Positions 19,139 through 28,774 of a stretch of 64,000 nt of DNA are shown one piece after another (the first letter of the stretch is position 1; each line of letters begins with the position of its first letter). The translations under genes and the position numbers were made by a program. Below the pieces are notes generated by a model that was not told where the DNA came from, ran no database searches, and saw only the letters and a list, made by a program, of their open reading frames with translations. This stretch comes from Xanthomonas cissicola (lineage in GTDB: Bacteria > Pseudomonadota > Gammaproteobacteria > Xanthomonadales > Xanthomonadaceae): assembly GCF_008801575.1 (NCBI RefSeq), contig NZ_VZPL01000003.1:120266-184265 (forward strand), written 5' to 3'.

Positions 19139-22100
19139 TCACCCGTTCACCGGATTGAGCGGCAGCTGGATCTCGCATTCCAGGCGCGTATCGCTGAGCT
19201 CGTAGCGCGTCTGCGCGCCATGGCTGTACGGCAACGCCTTTTCGATCAGGCGGCGGCCGAAGCCGCTGACTTCATCACGGTCGTCACGCAGCTGAGTGCT
19301 GGCGCCTTCTTCGATCCACAACAGCTTGAGGCGCGCAGGCGTATCGCTGCCGGAGACGACCTCCCAGCGGATCGACAAGGTGCCGGTGTCCACCGCCAAG
19401 GCGCCATGCTTGAGTGCGTTGGTGGCCAGTTCGTGCAGCGCCAATGCCAGCGTCTGCACGGTGGATTTGCGCAGCGCCACGTTCGGGCCTTCCGCCACGA
19501 TGCGTTTTTGATCCGGCTCTGCTCCCAGCGCTTCCAGCTCCATGCGCAGCAAGGCGCCGATGGTGGTGGGCATATTGTCCGATTGCGACAGTAGCCCCTG
19601 CACGCGCGACAACGCCGCGAGCCGGTCGTCGAACTTGACCGCGAACTCGGGCATGCTCTGGGTGGTCTGCACGGTCTGCTTGGCGACCGATTGCACCACC
19701 GTGATCAGGTTCCGCGTGCGGTGCTGCAACTCGGCCACTAATACGCGCTGTTCTTCCTGCAGGCGACGCAGGTTGTCCGATTCGGTGCAGGTGCCCAGCC
19801 ATTCCAGCACCTGTCCGCGTTCGTCGCGTACCGGAGCGCTGCGGGTATGAAACCAGCGGTAGCCTTGTTCGGCCGCATTGAACAGGCGGTGTTCGATATC
19901 CAGCCCGCCGCTGGACGCACTCCCCAGCCAGGCATTCATGGTCGGCTCGCGATCGTCCGGGTGCACCGCCTGCAACCAACCCAGCTCCAGGCTCTCGGCA
20001 TCGCCCTGGCCGGTATAGCTGGACCATTGGGGGCTGGACCAGGTCCAGCGGCCGCCGTCGAGCGAGCGCCACACCAACTGCGGGATGCCTTCCATCAAGG
20101 TGCGCAGGCGTTGCTCGCTGCTGCGTAGCGCACGCTCGGCGCGCGTGAGCGGGGTCACGTCCATGAAGGTCAGCACCGCACCACCGATGAAATTGTCCAC
20201 TGTGCGATACGGCAACACGCGCACCATGTAGCGCGCATGCGTGGTGGGGTTCTCGATCTCGCGATCGAGCACGGCCAGGGTGCGGATCACCCGTCGCGCA
20301 TCATCCTGCAGTTGGTCGTAATCCACATGCAGCTTGATGTGACTGATCGGGCGCTGGATGTCGCTTTCCAACAGCGGCAGGATGTCGGTGACGGCCGGGG
20401 TGAAGTTGGTGACGCGCAATTCGTTGTCGAGGAAGACGGTGGCGATCTGGGTGCTTTCCAGCAGGTTTTTCAGATCGCTGTTGGCATGCGCGAGCTCCTG
20501 CACGCGATGGGCCAGTTCGCCGTTGACGGTGGTCACTTCCTCGTTGACCGATTGCAGCTCTTCCTTGGAGGTTTCCAACTCCTCGTTGGCGCTCTGCAGT
20601 TCCTCGTTGAGCGACTGGTATTCCTCGTTGGAGGACTTGAGCTCTTCGTTGGTGCTCTCCAGCTCTTCGATCATCGATTGCAGGCGCTCGCGGGTGATAC
20701 GCAGCTCGTTTTCCAGCACTTGCACATGACCATCGTCGTGCACGCTGTCGTCTGGGGCGGGCAGCTCCACCGGTTCGCGCGCTTCCACTTCCTGGAACAG
20801 CACCACGTAGCCGCGCGGCACGTCCGAGTCGGCGGTCGGCTCGACGAACAGGTTCACCGCCCAGGTCGCCGCGTCTTCGTGCACCTGGATGCCCTTGACG
20901 TGCACCGGTGAACGGTCGCGTTCGGCGCGGCTGAGCGCGCTGCGCAAGTCCAGGCGCAAGTCGCGATGGATCAGGTTGAGCAGGTTGAGACTGGGCGTGC
21001 CACCGCCAGGGCGGATGAAGCGCCCGGCCTGCGACGAGAAATGCAGCACCTCGAATTGCTCGTCCAGCACCGCATACGCCGGCGCGTAACGGTCGGCGAT
21101 GCGCTCGCCAGCGCGCACCAGTGCGTTGCTGGGGCTACGCTGCTGTATCGGCGGGGCAGGCGCCCTGCCGGCACCCGCAAGTTGCATGGTCGGAAAGGTC
21201 GCGTGCACATTGCTGTCGGTATCGATGCGCTGGAAGACCCGAAAGCTCCGCTCCACCGGGGTGAACAATTGCGCGTGCCGCGAGACGTTTTCGGCATTGC
21301 CCAGGAACAGATAACCGCCCGGACGGATGGCGAAATGAAAGATCGGGATCACCCGATTCTGCAATTCGGCATCCAGATAGATCAGCAGATTGCGGCACGA
21401 CACCATATCCAACCGCGAAAACGGCGGGTCCTTGACGATGCTGTGCTGGGAGAACACGCACAGCTCGCGCAGCTCCTTGCTCACCACATAGGTGTCGCCT
21501 TCCTTGACGAACCAGCGCCACAGCCGCTCGGGCGCAACTTCACCGACGATGCTGGAGGCATAGCGCCCCACCCGCGCAGTGGCCAGTGCGCGCCCATCGA
21601 TATCGCTGGCGAAGATCTGGATGCGTGGCGCGGTGTCCAGGGTCTCGGCATGTTCGCGCAGCAGCATCGCCAGCGAATAGGCTTCTTCGCCCGTAGAGCA
21701 GCCCAGCACCCAGATGCGCAAGCTGTCGCCGGTGTGTTTGCCCTGAACAGCCGCGGAATCACCTGTTCCTCGAGGAATTCGAACTCGCGGCGGTCGCGAA
21801 AGAACTTGGTGACGCCGATCAGCAGGTCGTTGAACAGCTGCAACGGCTCGTCGAAACGATTGCGCAATATCTCCAGATACTGCTCCAAGGTTTCAACCTG
21901 TGCGACCTGCATGCGCCGTTGCACGCGGCGCAGGAAGGTGGCGCGCTTGTAACCATGAAAATCGTGGCCGGTGGTATTGCGCAGGATGGCGGCGACCTGG
22001 CTGAGCTTGTCGCTCTCGCTACCGTTGCGCACACCCATCGGTAGCGGATGACCAAAGCCGTGGTGGCGCTGCATGTGCGCAGCGATACGCTCAGCGATCT

Positions 22101-22680
22101 GCGGCAACGGCAGGATGTCGTCGGTGATGGCGGCCGGGTTGCTGGCGCTGCGCAGGTCCAGCCCATGCAGTGCGGCGTCGTCCACGGCCAGCGCCAGACC
22201 GCCGCATTCGCGGATCGCCGCGGTTCCCAGCGTGCCGTCGCCATCGAGGCGCCCCACGATCAGGCTGATCACATTGCCGTCCTGGTCATGCGCCATCGAG
22301 ACGAAGAAGCTGTCGATCAGCCCGTGGTCGCTCTCGCCGCCGGACAAGGCGCGCAGGCGGATGCGCCCTTCTTCCAGGGTCACGACCGTATCGGCCGGCG
22401 GCAGATAGAAGCGACCCGGTTGCAGCCGCTCACCATCATTGGGCACCGACAGCAGGGTGGCCTGACTGCCAAGCAGTTCGCGCAGGCGCGCCTCATCCAA
22501 TAATTGGCGGTCGCGCAACAGCAGCATGATGGCCAGATTCGAAGCGCCGCCAACCGCATCGAGCACTTCTGCCAGACGATCGGCGTCCATGCCTGCGGCA
22601 CCCACGCCAAGCACGAATAATGGCGGCTGCGTGTTCGCGTCCGTGGCGATGTCGTTGCTGGAAGTTTCGTCGTCGGTCAT
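19139..22680 (-). pseudogene. CheB/CheR/PAS hybrid HWE-type histidine kinase, broken by a one-base frameshift
   Basis: Read with one frameshift, this is a protein of about 1,180 residues. It has a CheB methylesterase-like domain, a CheR methyltransferase domain (SAM motif WVLGCSTGEEAYSLAM), a long heptad coiled coil (ELESTNEELKSSNEEYQSLN), two PAS regions, and an HWE kinase domain (phosphoacceptor LQHRTRNLI, N-box HELATNALKHG). The frame changes at about 21741-21743: the coding strand reads CTGTTCAGGGCAAAC, where restoring one G gives LFRGKHTGDSLRIW, the expected CheR sequence. The upstream part (from 22680) terminates soon after; the downstream part could restart at TTG 21721. Either a real disruption or a sequencing error in a G run. 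The divergent receiver gene is its likely partner. Confidence 0.85.
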
Positions 22681-22889
22681 GGCGGCACTATCGTCGCAGC
22701 GCTGGGTTCAAGCGCAATCGGTAATGATCGCGTAAAGCACGCCGGACTGCCATGCAGCACTTATTCCCATCACGCGCGCGCATTGCAGAGACCGGTCTTG
22801 GAAGCGTCTGCTTGCGCGCCGCGTTAACCTGCAGTGCGAGCACCATGCTTGCGCGCGTTGCCTGAAACGCCACCGCTCTGGAGCCTGTC

Positions 22890-23270
22890 ATGCACGACAC
22901 TGCACTCGCCGGCCGCCGCATTCTCGTCGTCGAGGACGATTACTTGCTGGCCGAAGCGCTCAACGACTTGTTGGTGGAAGCCGGCGTCAAGGTGGTGGGA
23001 CCGGTCGGCAATGTGCCCGACGCGCTCTCGCTGGTGGCGTCGGGTCAGGCCATCGATGGCGCCTTGCTGGATGTCAACGTGCGCGGCCAGGCGGTGTTTC
23101 CGGTCGCCGATGCATTGATGAAGCGCGGCGTGCCGTTTTCCTTCTGCTCCGGCTACGACCGCTATACGCTGCCGCAGCGCTTTGCGCATCTGTCGTACTG
23201 CATGAAGCCCTATAACCCGCGCACGATCGCCAGCTTGCTCAGCCACCAGAGCGAGACGGTCAATCACTGA
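22890..23270 (+). CDS. Single-domain response regulator (receiver only)
   Basis: This 126-residue CheY-like receiver has acidic residues in ILVVEDDYLL (Glu15, Asp16, Asp17), phosphoacceptor Asp61 (GALLDVNV), Ser144-equivalent SGYDR and the conserved Lys-Pro (CMKPY). No output domain is present. The sequence style (FRGxY-like SGYDRYTLP) matches receivers partnered with HWE or HisKA2 kinases. It is transcribed divergently from the HWE kinase gene with 209 bp between them, and its end overlaps the convergent small HisKA-like gene by seven bases. If the kinase is dead, this receiver may be orphaned. Confidence 0.9.
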   Translation: MHDTALAGRRILVVEDDYLLAEALNDLLVEAGVKVVGPVGNVPDALSLVASGQAIDGALLDVNVRGQAVFPVADALMKRGVPFSFCSGYDRYTLPQRFAHLSYCMKPYNPRTIASLLSHQSETVNH

Positions 23271-23506
23271 TCGGCGCAGGCGGGCTGGCCGTTATCGCCC
23301 GGTTCCACGCCGGGCTGCTGCAGGGCGCGCTCTTGCTCGCCGAGCTGATTGAGCAGTTCGACAGCGGCCTGATGCGCCGTGCGCAGCGTTTCCAGCGGCT
23401 TTGACCTCTCGTTGCGCAACGCATACAACGCAAAGCCCATCACGTTGAGACGGTTGCGCAACTGGTGCAGCAACTCGCGCCGCTGCCCACGCGGTGCGTC
23501 GCTCAC
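23264..23506 (-). CDS. Small HisKA-like phosphoacceptor protein, hypothetical
   Basis: This 80-residue protein starts with GTG, overlapping the stop of the sigma-54 regulator gene by four bases (GTGA), so the two are translationally coupled. Residues 8-35 (RRELLHQLRNRLNVMGFALY) look like the H-box of a HisKA dimerisation domain with His14 as the candidate phosphoacceptor, but there is no room for an ATPase domain. A second helix (PLETLRTAHQAAVELLNQLG) completes a helical hairpin. It could be a phosphotransfer or phosphatase partner of the regulator (inference). Confidence 0.7.
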   Translation of the reverse strand: MSDAPRGQRRELLHQLRNRLNVMGFALYALRNERSKPLETLRTAHQAAVELLNQLGEQERALQQPGVEPGDNGQPACADQ

Positions 23507-24786
23507 TCCGCATCCTTGTCGCTGAGCCGGTTATGCAAGGTGCGCACGCTGATGCCCAGTTCGCGCGCGGCGGCCTTTTTGTTGAAGCGCGTACGCGCCA
23601 GTGCCGATTCGATCATCGCGTCTTCGGCCTGGCGCATGGTCCAGCCGGCAGGAATGAGCAAGCCGTCCTGGTCGGCCTGCGGCACGGTCTGCTCCACATC
23701 CGGAGCGCTCAACAGATCGCCATCGGAGCGCAGATACAGATAGTGGATGAACGAGCGCAGCTCGCGCACATTGCCCGGCCAGGCATGGTAGGCCAGGTAG
23801 CGCAGCAACGATTTGGTCGGCAACTTGCGCTTGCCGTATTTGGCGTTGAGCTCGTCGATCGCGCGCAAGCCCAGCAGGCGCGCGTCGCCGCGGCGCTCGC
23901 GCAGCGGCGGCACCTGGATCGGGTATTCGTTGAGACGGTAAAACAGGTCTTCGCGCAGCACCGCCTGCTCGCGCTGCACGTGCTGGTGGGTGGCTGCCAC
24001 CACGCGCGCATCCAGTGCGATTTCCTCGTTGCCGCCCACGCGCATGAAGCTGCGCGATTCGATCGCCCGCAGCAGATACACCTGCAGCCGCTTGGGCATC
24101 TCGCCGATTTCATCCAGGAACAGCGTGCCGTCTGCGGCCTGCTCCAGGAACCCGGCATGCCGACGGTCGGCGCCGGTGAAGCTGCCGCGCTCGTGGCCGA
24201 ACAACTGGCTGGCCAGCAGCTCCTCCGGAATGGCCCCGCAATTGACCGGTACGAAGCGTCCGCGGCGACCGGACACACGGTGGATGGCGCGCGCCACCAG
24301 ATCCTTGCCGGTGCCGGTTTCGCCGGTCACCAGTACGTTCAGATCGGTCGGCGCCACGCGCACGATGTCCTTGCGCAGCATGACGATGCTGTCGCTGTTG
24401 CCGACGATGCCCAGGTTGCCCTGTTGCGCTTCGCGCAGTCCCCCGAGCACCCGTTCCAGGCGTTCGGGCGCGAACGGCTTGGTCAGGAATTCGCTGACCC
24501 CGAACTGCTGGGCGCGGCCCTGGGTTTCGCGCGCGTAATCGCCCGACACCACAACGATCTGCGGGGTGTGGTCCGGGTCGAGCCGTTCGATCAGATCGAA
24601 ACCGCTGCCGTCTGGCAGGCCAACATCCACTACCAACAGGTCGGGAAAGTTGATGTCCAGCCAGCGGCTGGCTTCGCCAAGGGTGTGAATGCCCTTGGCA
24701 TGGAAGCCGCTATCGGTGGCAAGTTCAACCACCTGATCGCAGAACTCCACGTCGTCGTCGATGATGGCGCAGGAAAGACGGTCCAT
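23503..24786 (-). CDS. Sigma-54-dependent response regulator (NtrC family)
   Basis: This 427-residue regulator has a receiver domain (Asp54 in LLVVDVGLPDG, Lys-Pro in FLTKPFAPE), an AAA+ domain with Walker A GETGTGKD, the sigma-54 contact loop GSFTGA (GAFTGA variant) and Walker B GTLFLDEIGE, and a C-terminal Fis-type helix-turn-helix (KKAAARELGISVRTLHNRLS). It activates RpoN-dependent promoters after phosphorylation. ATG 24786 is placed at the receiver; in-frame starts upstream add an unconserved tail. The gene is coupled to the small HisKA-like gene. No cognate full kinase lies adjacent. Confidence 0.92.
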   Translation of the reverse strand: MDRLSCAIIDDDVEFCDQVVELATDSGFHAKGIHTLGEASRWLDINFPDLLVVDVGLPDGSGFDLIERLDPDHTPQIVVVSGDYARETQGRAQQFGVSEFLTKPFAPERLERVLGGLREAQQGNLGIVGNSDSIVMLRKDIVRVAPTDLNVLVTGETGTGKDLVARAIHRVSGRRGRFVPVNCGAIPEELLASQLFGHERGSFTGADRRHAGFLEQAADGTLFLDEIGEMPKRLQVYLLRAIESRSFMRVGGNEEIALDARVVAATHQHVQREQAVLREDLFYRLNEYPIQVPPLRERRGDARLLGLRAIDELNAKYGKRKLPTKSLLRYLAYHAWPGNVRELRSFIHYLYLRSDGDLLSAPDVEQTVPQADQDGLLIPAGWTMRQAEDAMIESALARTRFNKKAAARELGISVRTLHNRLSDKDAE

Positions 24787-25316
24787 GAGCGCTTCTGTCC
24801 GCAATGACTGATACATGTTCAGTTGAGAATTGTGAGGGCCGCGCGAAATGCGCTGACACACCACATCGGAAATTGCCTTTTGCTGTCACGCTCTGTGAAT
24901 GATGCGTCGCCCTTCCCCCAGTCGAGCCCGCCCTGAGGGTGGTGGGCGAAGTACGCATGGAAGCGCTCGATCGCGCCAGTGCCAAGCGTCACGCTCTGGG
25001 TAGAGCCGCCGCGTCGAGAATGCCGAAACGCCAAGGAGTGCAAGGTTTGCCGCGGCAGCGCCAGTCCAACGACGGGTGCCGTCTTGATCGAGCGCTGGCT
25101 GAGCTCGCTTGCGTGCCTGTATCGGAGCCAGGATATCAGCCGGGGCTGACGTAAGCCGACGCCACCATGGCGCCGCATGAACCTCAGGAACCGCATCGGG
25201 TCTGCTGGGTTACCCACAGCCTACGCACCGCTTGTGGAGGCAGCGTGCACAACGCGCTCACGCATTCCTTCCGGGGTGCGGCGAACACTCGCCCGATCCA
25301 GCGAGCGAGGTGTCCC
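24787..25316. other. Intergenic region upstream of the sigma-54 regulator
   Basis: Some 530 bp between divergent genes. A minus-strand open frame (24819-25217) was judged spurious. Nothing else stands out by eye. Promoters for both flanking genes are expected here. Confidence 0.35.
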
Positions 25317-25598
25317 ATGCACGCAGTCTCGGCGCCCGTGCAGGCCGATGTGCAAACCGAATTGGACTACTGGCGTGGCGAACACCGCCGAGGCCAGCTT
25401 GGCTATTACGCATTCCATGGCATTCCCGAAGGCACGATCCGGGCAGTCTGCGCGGCATACAACGCGCGCCCGCACTTGACCGATGCGGAAGCGATCAAGG
25501 CCGTGCGCGATGCGCTGCGCCTTACCCCCGGCTCGATGAATGCCGTGCTCGCCGATTGGCTGGCGCCGCGTTGCCTGCGTCACTTACGCCAAGGATGA
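25317..25598 (+). CDS. Small hypothetical protein
   Basis: This 93-residue soluble protein has a well-formed alpha-helical sequence (VQTELDYWRGEHRRGQLGYY, then IRAVCAAYNARPHLTDAEA and ALRLTPGSMNAVLADWL). ATG 25317 is the plausible start; the frame continues upstream with a composition unlike protein. It stands alone before the oxidase operon. I do not recognise the family. Confidence 0.6.
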   Translation: MHAVSAPVQADVQTELDYWRGEHRRGQLGYYAFHGIPEGTIRAVCAAYNARPHLTDAEAIKAVRDALRLTPGSMNAVLADWLAPRCLRHLRQG

Positions 25599-25888
25599 TG
25601 CGCCCACCGGTTGGGCTCGCTTGATTGGTGCGTTGCACGCCTGCCGTGATCGCAGCGGGGTTCTAAGGGGGAGGCAAGGTGTCTCACGGTGCGCCAGGTC
25701 AATCTTTTCCGCGCGTGGTGGGCGCAGGCTTGTTGTTGGCAATACGCGCCGGCACGCGGTGGTCTTGCGCTGCCACGTCCCGCTGCTCGCGCGCCGGGCA
25801 GGCGCCAGCTGCACCTGACCGGCCGGCATCCCGTCCCGTGGCCCCTGTGCCGGCACTACCGTACCCGACCAGGCGTTAGGAGAAACCT

Positions 25889-27298
25889 GTGGAAGCGCTG
25901 CTGCTGTCCCGTATCCAGTTCGCCTTCGTCATTTCGTTCCATGTGTTGTTTCCGGCCTTCACTATTGGCCTGGCGAACCTGCTCGGTTTTCTGGAATGGC
26001 GGTGGCTGCGCACGCACGACGAGACCTGGAAGCGGCTGTACTTTTTCTGGTTGCGCATTTTTGCGGTGTCGTTCGGCATGGGTGTGGTCAGCGGCATCGT
26101 CATGGCCTTCCAGTTCGGCGCCAACTGGCCCGAGCTGAGCCGCATTGCCGGTAGTGTGATCGGCCCGTTGCTGAGCTATGAGGTGCTTACTGCGTTCTTC
26201 CTGGAAGCCAGCTTCCTGGGGGTGATGCTGTTCGGCTGGGGCCGGGTGTCCGAACGCCTGCATTTCTTCGCCACCTGCATGGTGGCGATCGGCACGCTGG
26301 TGTCCACGTTCTGGATCTTGTCGTCCAACAGCTGGCTGCACACCCCGCGTGGCTACACGATGGTCAACGGCATCGTGCAACCGGTCAGCTGGCTGCAGAT
26401 CATCTTCAACCCGTCGTTTCCGTATCGCCTGGCCCATATGGCGCTGGGTTCGTTCATCACCACCTGCTTCGTGGTTGGCGGCGTCGGCGCTTACTACCTG
26501 CGCAAAGGGCTGCATGTGGATGCCGGCGCCCGCATGTTGCGCTTGTCGGTGGCATTTGCCGCCATCGTGCTACCGATCCAGATACTGGTGGGCGACCAGC
26601 ACGGGCTCAACACGCTGGAACATCAGCCGCTCAAAGTCGCCGCGATGGAGGCGCACTGGCACAGCGAAGGCCATGGCGCCGGCGTGCCCTTGGTGGTGTT
26701 TGCGCTGCCCAATGCAGAGGCCGAGCGCAACGACTATGAGGTGGCCATCCCGCGCCTGGGTAGCCTGATCCTGACCCACAGCGCAGACGGCGACATTACG
26801 CCGCTGACGTCGGTGCCGCCCGATCAACGGCCGCCGGTGGCGCCGGTATTCTTCGCCTTCCGCATCATGGTGGGTCTGGGGATGACGATGTTGTTGCTGG
26901 CGTGGATCTCGGCCATTGCATGGTGGCGTGGCCGCCTGCATGCCAGGCCGCTGATCCTGGCATGGAACCTCATGCTGCCGGCGGGATTCGTGGCGCTGGT
27001 GGCCGGCTGGTTCGTCACCGAGATCGGGCGCCAGCCGTGGGTGGTGTACGGGCTGCTGCGTACTGCCGACGCGGTGGGCCCGCAATCGACTGCAACAGTG
27101 GCGGTATCGCTGCTGGTGTATTTGCTGGGCTACGCATTCGTGTTCGGCTTCGGCATCTTTTATCTGACCAAGCTGGTACGCGCCGGGCCGCAACCCAGCC
27201 GCGACGGGCCGGATGTGGCCGGTGGCGACCACACGCCGGCACGCCCGCTGTCTGCAGCAGAGACGTCACTGGAACAGGAGAACACGCCATGGAACTGA
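25889..27298 (+). CDS. cioA: Cytochrome bd-type quinol oxidase subunit I (CioA/CydA)
   Basis: This 469-residue membrane subunit carries the haems of a bd-type terminal oxidase, which oxidises quinol and reduces oxygen without pumping protons. Visible features are the haem ligand His18 (SFHVLFPAFTIG), the conserved acidic residues in LLSYEVLTAFFLEA, a short Q-loop region and the quinol motif GWFVTEIGRQPW. The short Q-loop and overall sequence fit the cyanide-insensitive CioA branch better than E. coli CydA. The start is GTG 25889, with TAGGAG at a good distance. It overlaps the next gene by ten bases. Confidence 0.93.
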   Translation: MEALLLSRIQFAFVISFHVLFPAFTIGLANLLGFLEWRWLRTHDETWKRLYFFWLRIFAVSFGMGVVSGIVMAFQFGANWPELSRIAGSVIGPLLSYEVLTAFFLEASFLGVMLFGWGRVSERLHFFATCMVAIGTLVSTFWILSSNSWLHTPRGYTMVNGIVQPVSWLQIIFNPSFPYRLAHMALGSFITTCFVVGGVGAYYLRKGLHVDAGARMLRLSVAFAAIVLPIQILVGDQHGLNTLEHQPLKVAAMEAHWHSEGHGAGVPLVVFALPNAEAERNDYEVAIPRLGSLILTHSADGDITPLTSVPPDQRPPVAPVFFAFRIMVGLGMTMLLLAWISAIAWWRGRLHARPLILAWNLMLPAGFVALVAGWFVTEIGRQPWVVYGLLRTADAVGPQSTATVAVSLLVYLLGYAFVFGFGIFYLTKLVRAGPQPSRDGPDVAGGDHTPARPLSAAETSLEQENTPWN

Positions 27299-28311
27299 GT
27301 TACTGGTTGCCGGTGGTGTGGTTTGGCGTGATCGGTTTCGGCGTGCTGATGTACGTGGTGCTGGACGGCTTCGTGCTCGGGCTGGGCATGCTGGCGCCGT
27401 TCGCGCGCGACGAACAGGAAGTGGACCTGATGATGAACACCGCCGCGCCCATCTGGGACGGCAACGAAACCTGGCTGGTGCTTGGCGGCGCCGGTCTGTT
27501 CGCTGCGTTTCCCACGGCGTATGCGGTGATCCTGTCCGGCCTGTACCTACCGGTGCTGTTGATGGTGATGGCGCTGGTGTTTCGTGGGGTGGCGTTCGAA
27601 TTCCGTTTCAAGGCACAGCGCTCGCGGCGGCTTTGGACCTTGTCGTTCATTGCCGGCTCGATCCTGACCGCGTTCGCGCAAGGCATCATCCTCGGCGCGC
27701 TGGTGGAAGGCATGCCGCTTACCAATGGGCGCTATACCGGCGGCGTGTTCGGCTGGTTCAGCCCGTTCACCATCCTCACCGGTGCTGCGCTGGTATTCGG
27801 TTATGCACTGCTTGGCAGCACCTGGTTGATCCTCAAGACCGATGGGCGCACCCACACCTTGGCGCGGCAGCTGACCAAGCCGCTGGTGGGCGTGGTGGTG
27901 ACCTTCGTCGTGCTGGTCAGCGCGTGGCTGCCGTTCCTGAGCTCGCATGTGATGGCGCGTTGGTTCGAGCACGGCAATTTCTGGTGGCTGTCGCCGATTC
28001 CGCTGATGACCGCAGGCATAGCGCTTGCGCTATGGCGCAGCAGCGACAGCCCGCGCAGCGATGCATGGCCCTTCCTGTTGACCCTGGCGATCTTCGTGTT
28101 GGGCTTCATTGGCCTGGTGTTGGGCATGTGGCCGTATCTGGTGCCGCCGAGTTACACCATCTGGCAGGCGGCCTCGCCGCCCTCTTCGCAGATCTTCCCG
28201 ATGGTGGGCCTGGTGGTACTGCTGCCGCTGGTGCTCGGCTATACGGCGTGGTCGTACCGTGTGTTCCGCGGCAAGATCGCCGCCGATGTGGGCTATCACC
28301 ATCATCACTAG
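27289..28311 (+). CDS. cioB: Cytochrome bd-type quinol oxidase subunit II (CioB/CydB)
   Basis: This 340-residue integral membrane partner of subunit I has about eight to nine helices. Family motifs include the N-terminal YVVLDGFVLGLG, APIWDGNETWLVLGG, and ILTAFAQGIILGALV. It shares a ten-base overlap with cioA, so the two subunits are coupled. No small CydX-type gene follows. The protein ends naturally in GYHHHH, a short C-terminal His cluster encoded by CATCACCAT-type codons, possibly metal-binding or without function. Confidence 0.94.
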   Translation: MELSYWLPVVWFGVIGFGVLMYVVLDGFVLGLGMLAPFARDEQEVDLMMNTAAPIWDGNETWLVLGGAGLFAAFPTAYAVILSGLYLPVLLMVMALVFRGVAFEFRFKAQRSRRLWTLSFIAGSILTAFAQGIILGALVEGMPLTNGRYTGGVFGWFSPFTILTGAALVFGYALLGSTWLILKTDGRTHTLARQLTKPLVGVVVTFVVLVSAWLPFLSSHVMARWFEHGNFWWLSPIPLMTAGIALALWRSSDSPRSDAWPFLLTLAIFVLGFIGLVLGMWPYLVPPSYTIWQAASPPSSQIFPMVGLVVLLPLVLGYTAWSYRVFRGKIAADVGYHHHH

Positions 28312-28374
28312 GCGATAGTGCGGCGCGCATGCGATATGCAGTGCGTTGAGACACATGCATCCAGGCAAACGAAC

Positions 28375-28395
28375 AGCGCCCGCGTGGCGGGCGCT
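28375..28395. terminator. Hairpin between cioB and a small hydrophilic gene
   Basis: AGCGCCCGC pairs perfectly with GCGGGCGCT around GTG, between the two convergent genes. There is no long T-tract on the plus strand; the minus-strand side is followed by TTCGTTT. Confidence 0.55.
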
Positions 28396-28417
28396 CCAGC
28401 GATGCTGGCGGCTTGCT

Positions 28418-28603
28418 TCAGCGTTTTTCCGATCCGTCCGGCCGTTCGTAGTCGTGTTCGGGATCGGCCTTGTTGACGTCAGGATTATCGTCGGGCATGT
28501 CGTGCACCTTCCATTCGACATCCTCGTTGCGACGCTCCTGCGGCGTAAACGGCTTTTTCTGGTCGTCTTCCGGGCCCCAAGGCTTTTTCGGTTCGTTGCC
28601 CAT
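28418..28603 (-). CDS. Small hydrophilic acidic protein
   Basis: This 61-residue charged protein is dominated by Asp, Glu, Lys and Pro (KKPWGPEDDQKKPFTPQE, PDDNPDVNKADPEHDYERP). It is probably disordered. ATG 28603 is favoured over ATG 28609 because CAGGAG sits directly against the latter but six bases from the former. It resembles other small stress-type proteins in this window in composition, not in sequence. The role is unknown. Confidence 0.65.
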   Translation of the reverse strand: MGNEPKKPWGPEDDQKKPFTPQERRNEDVEWKVHDMPDDNPDVNKADPEHDYERPDGSEKR

Positions 28604-28774
28604 GCTCATCTCCTGCGTGGTCGTCATCACCCAACGCTAGGCGCGCAGGCATTGCGGGGTGGTGAACGAAGCCCGGTGGTTGCGTGAAGTGCGTATCTGG
28701 CGATTCACTCTCACAGTGGAGCGCGCAGGCCCGGCTTCGCACGCCTCGCCGCCCCGCAAACGGCTCAAGCCGCT

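Noticed and set aside
24819..25217. 132-codon minus-strand frame in the gap upstream of the sigma-54 regulator
   Set aside because: No recognisable domain, no good ribosome-binding site, composition unlike neighbours.
28296..28308. C-terminal HHHH of the oxidase subunit II as an engineered tag
   Set aside because: It runs naturally into the stop in genomic DNA and is only four residues with no vector sequence nearby.
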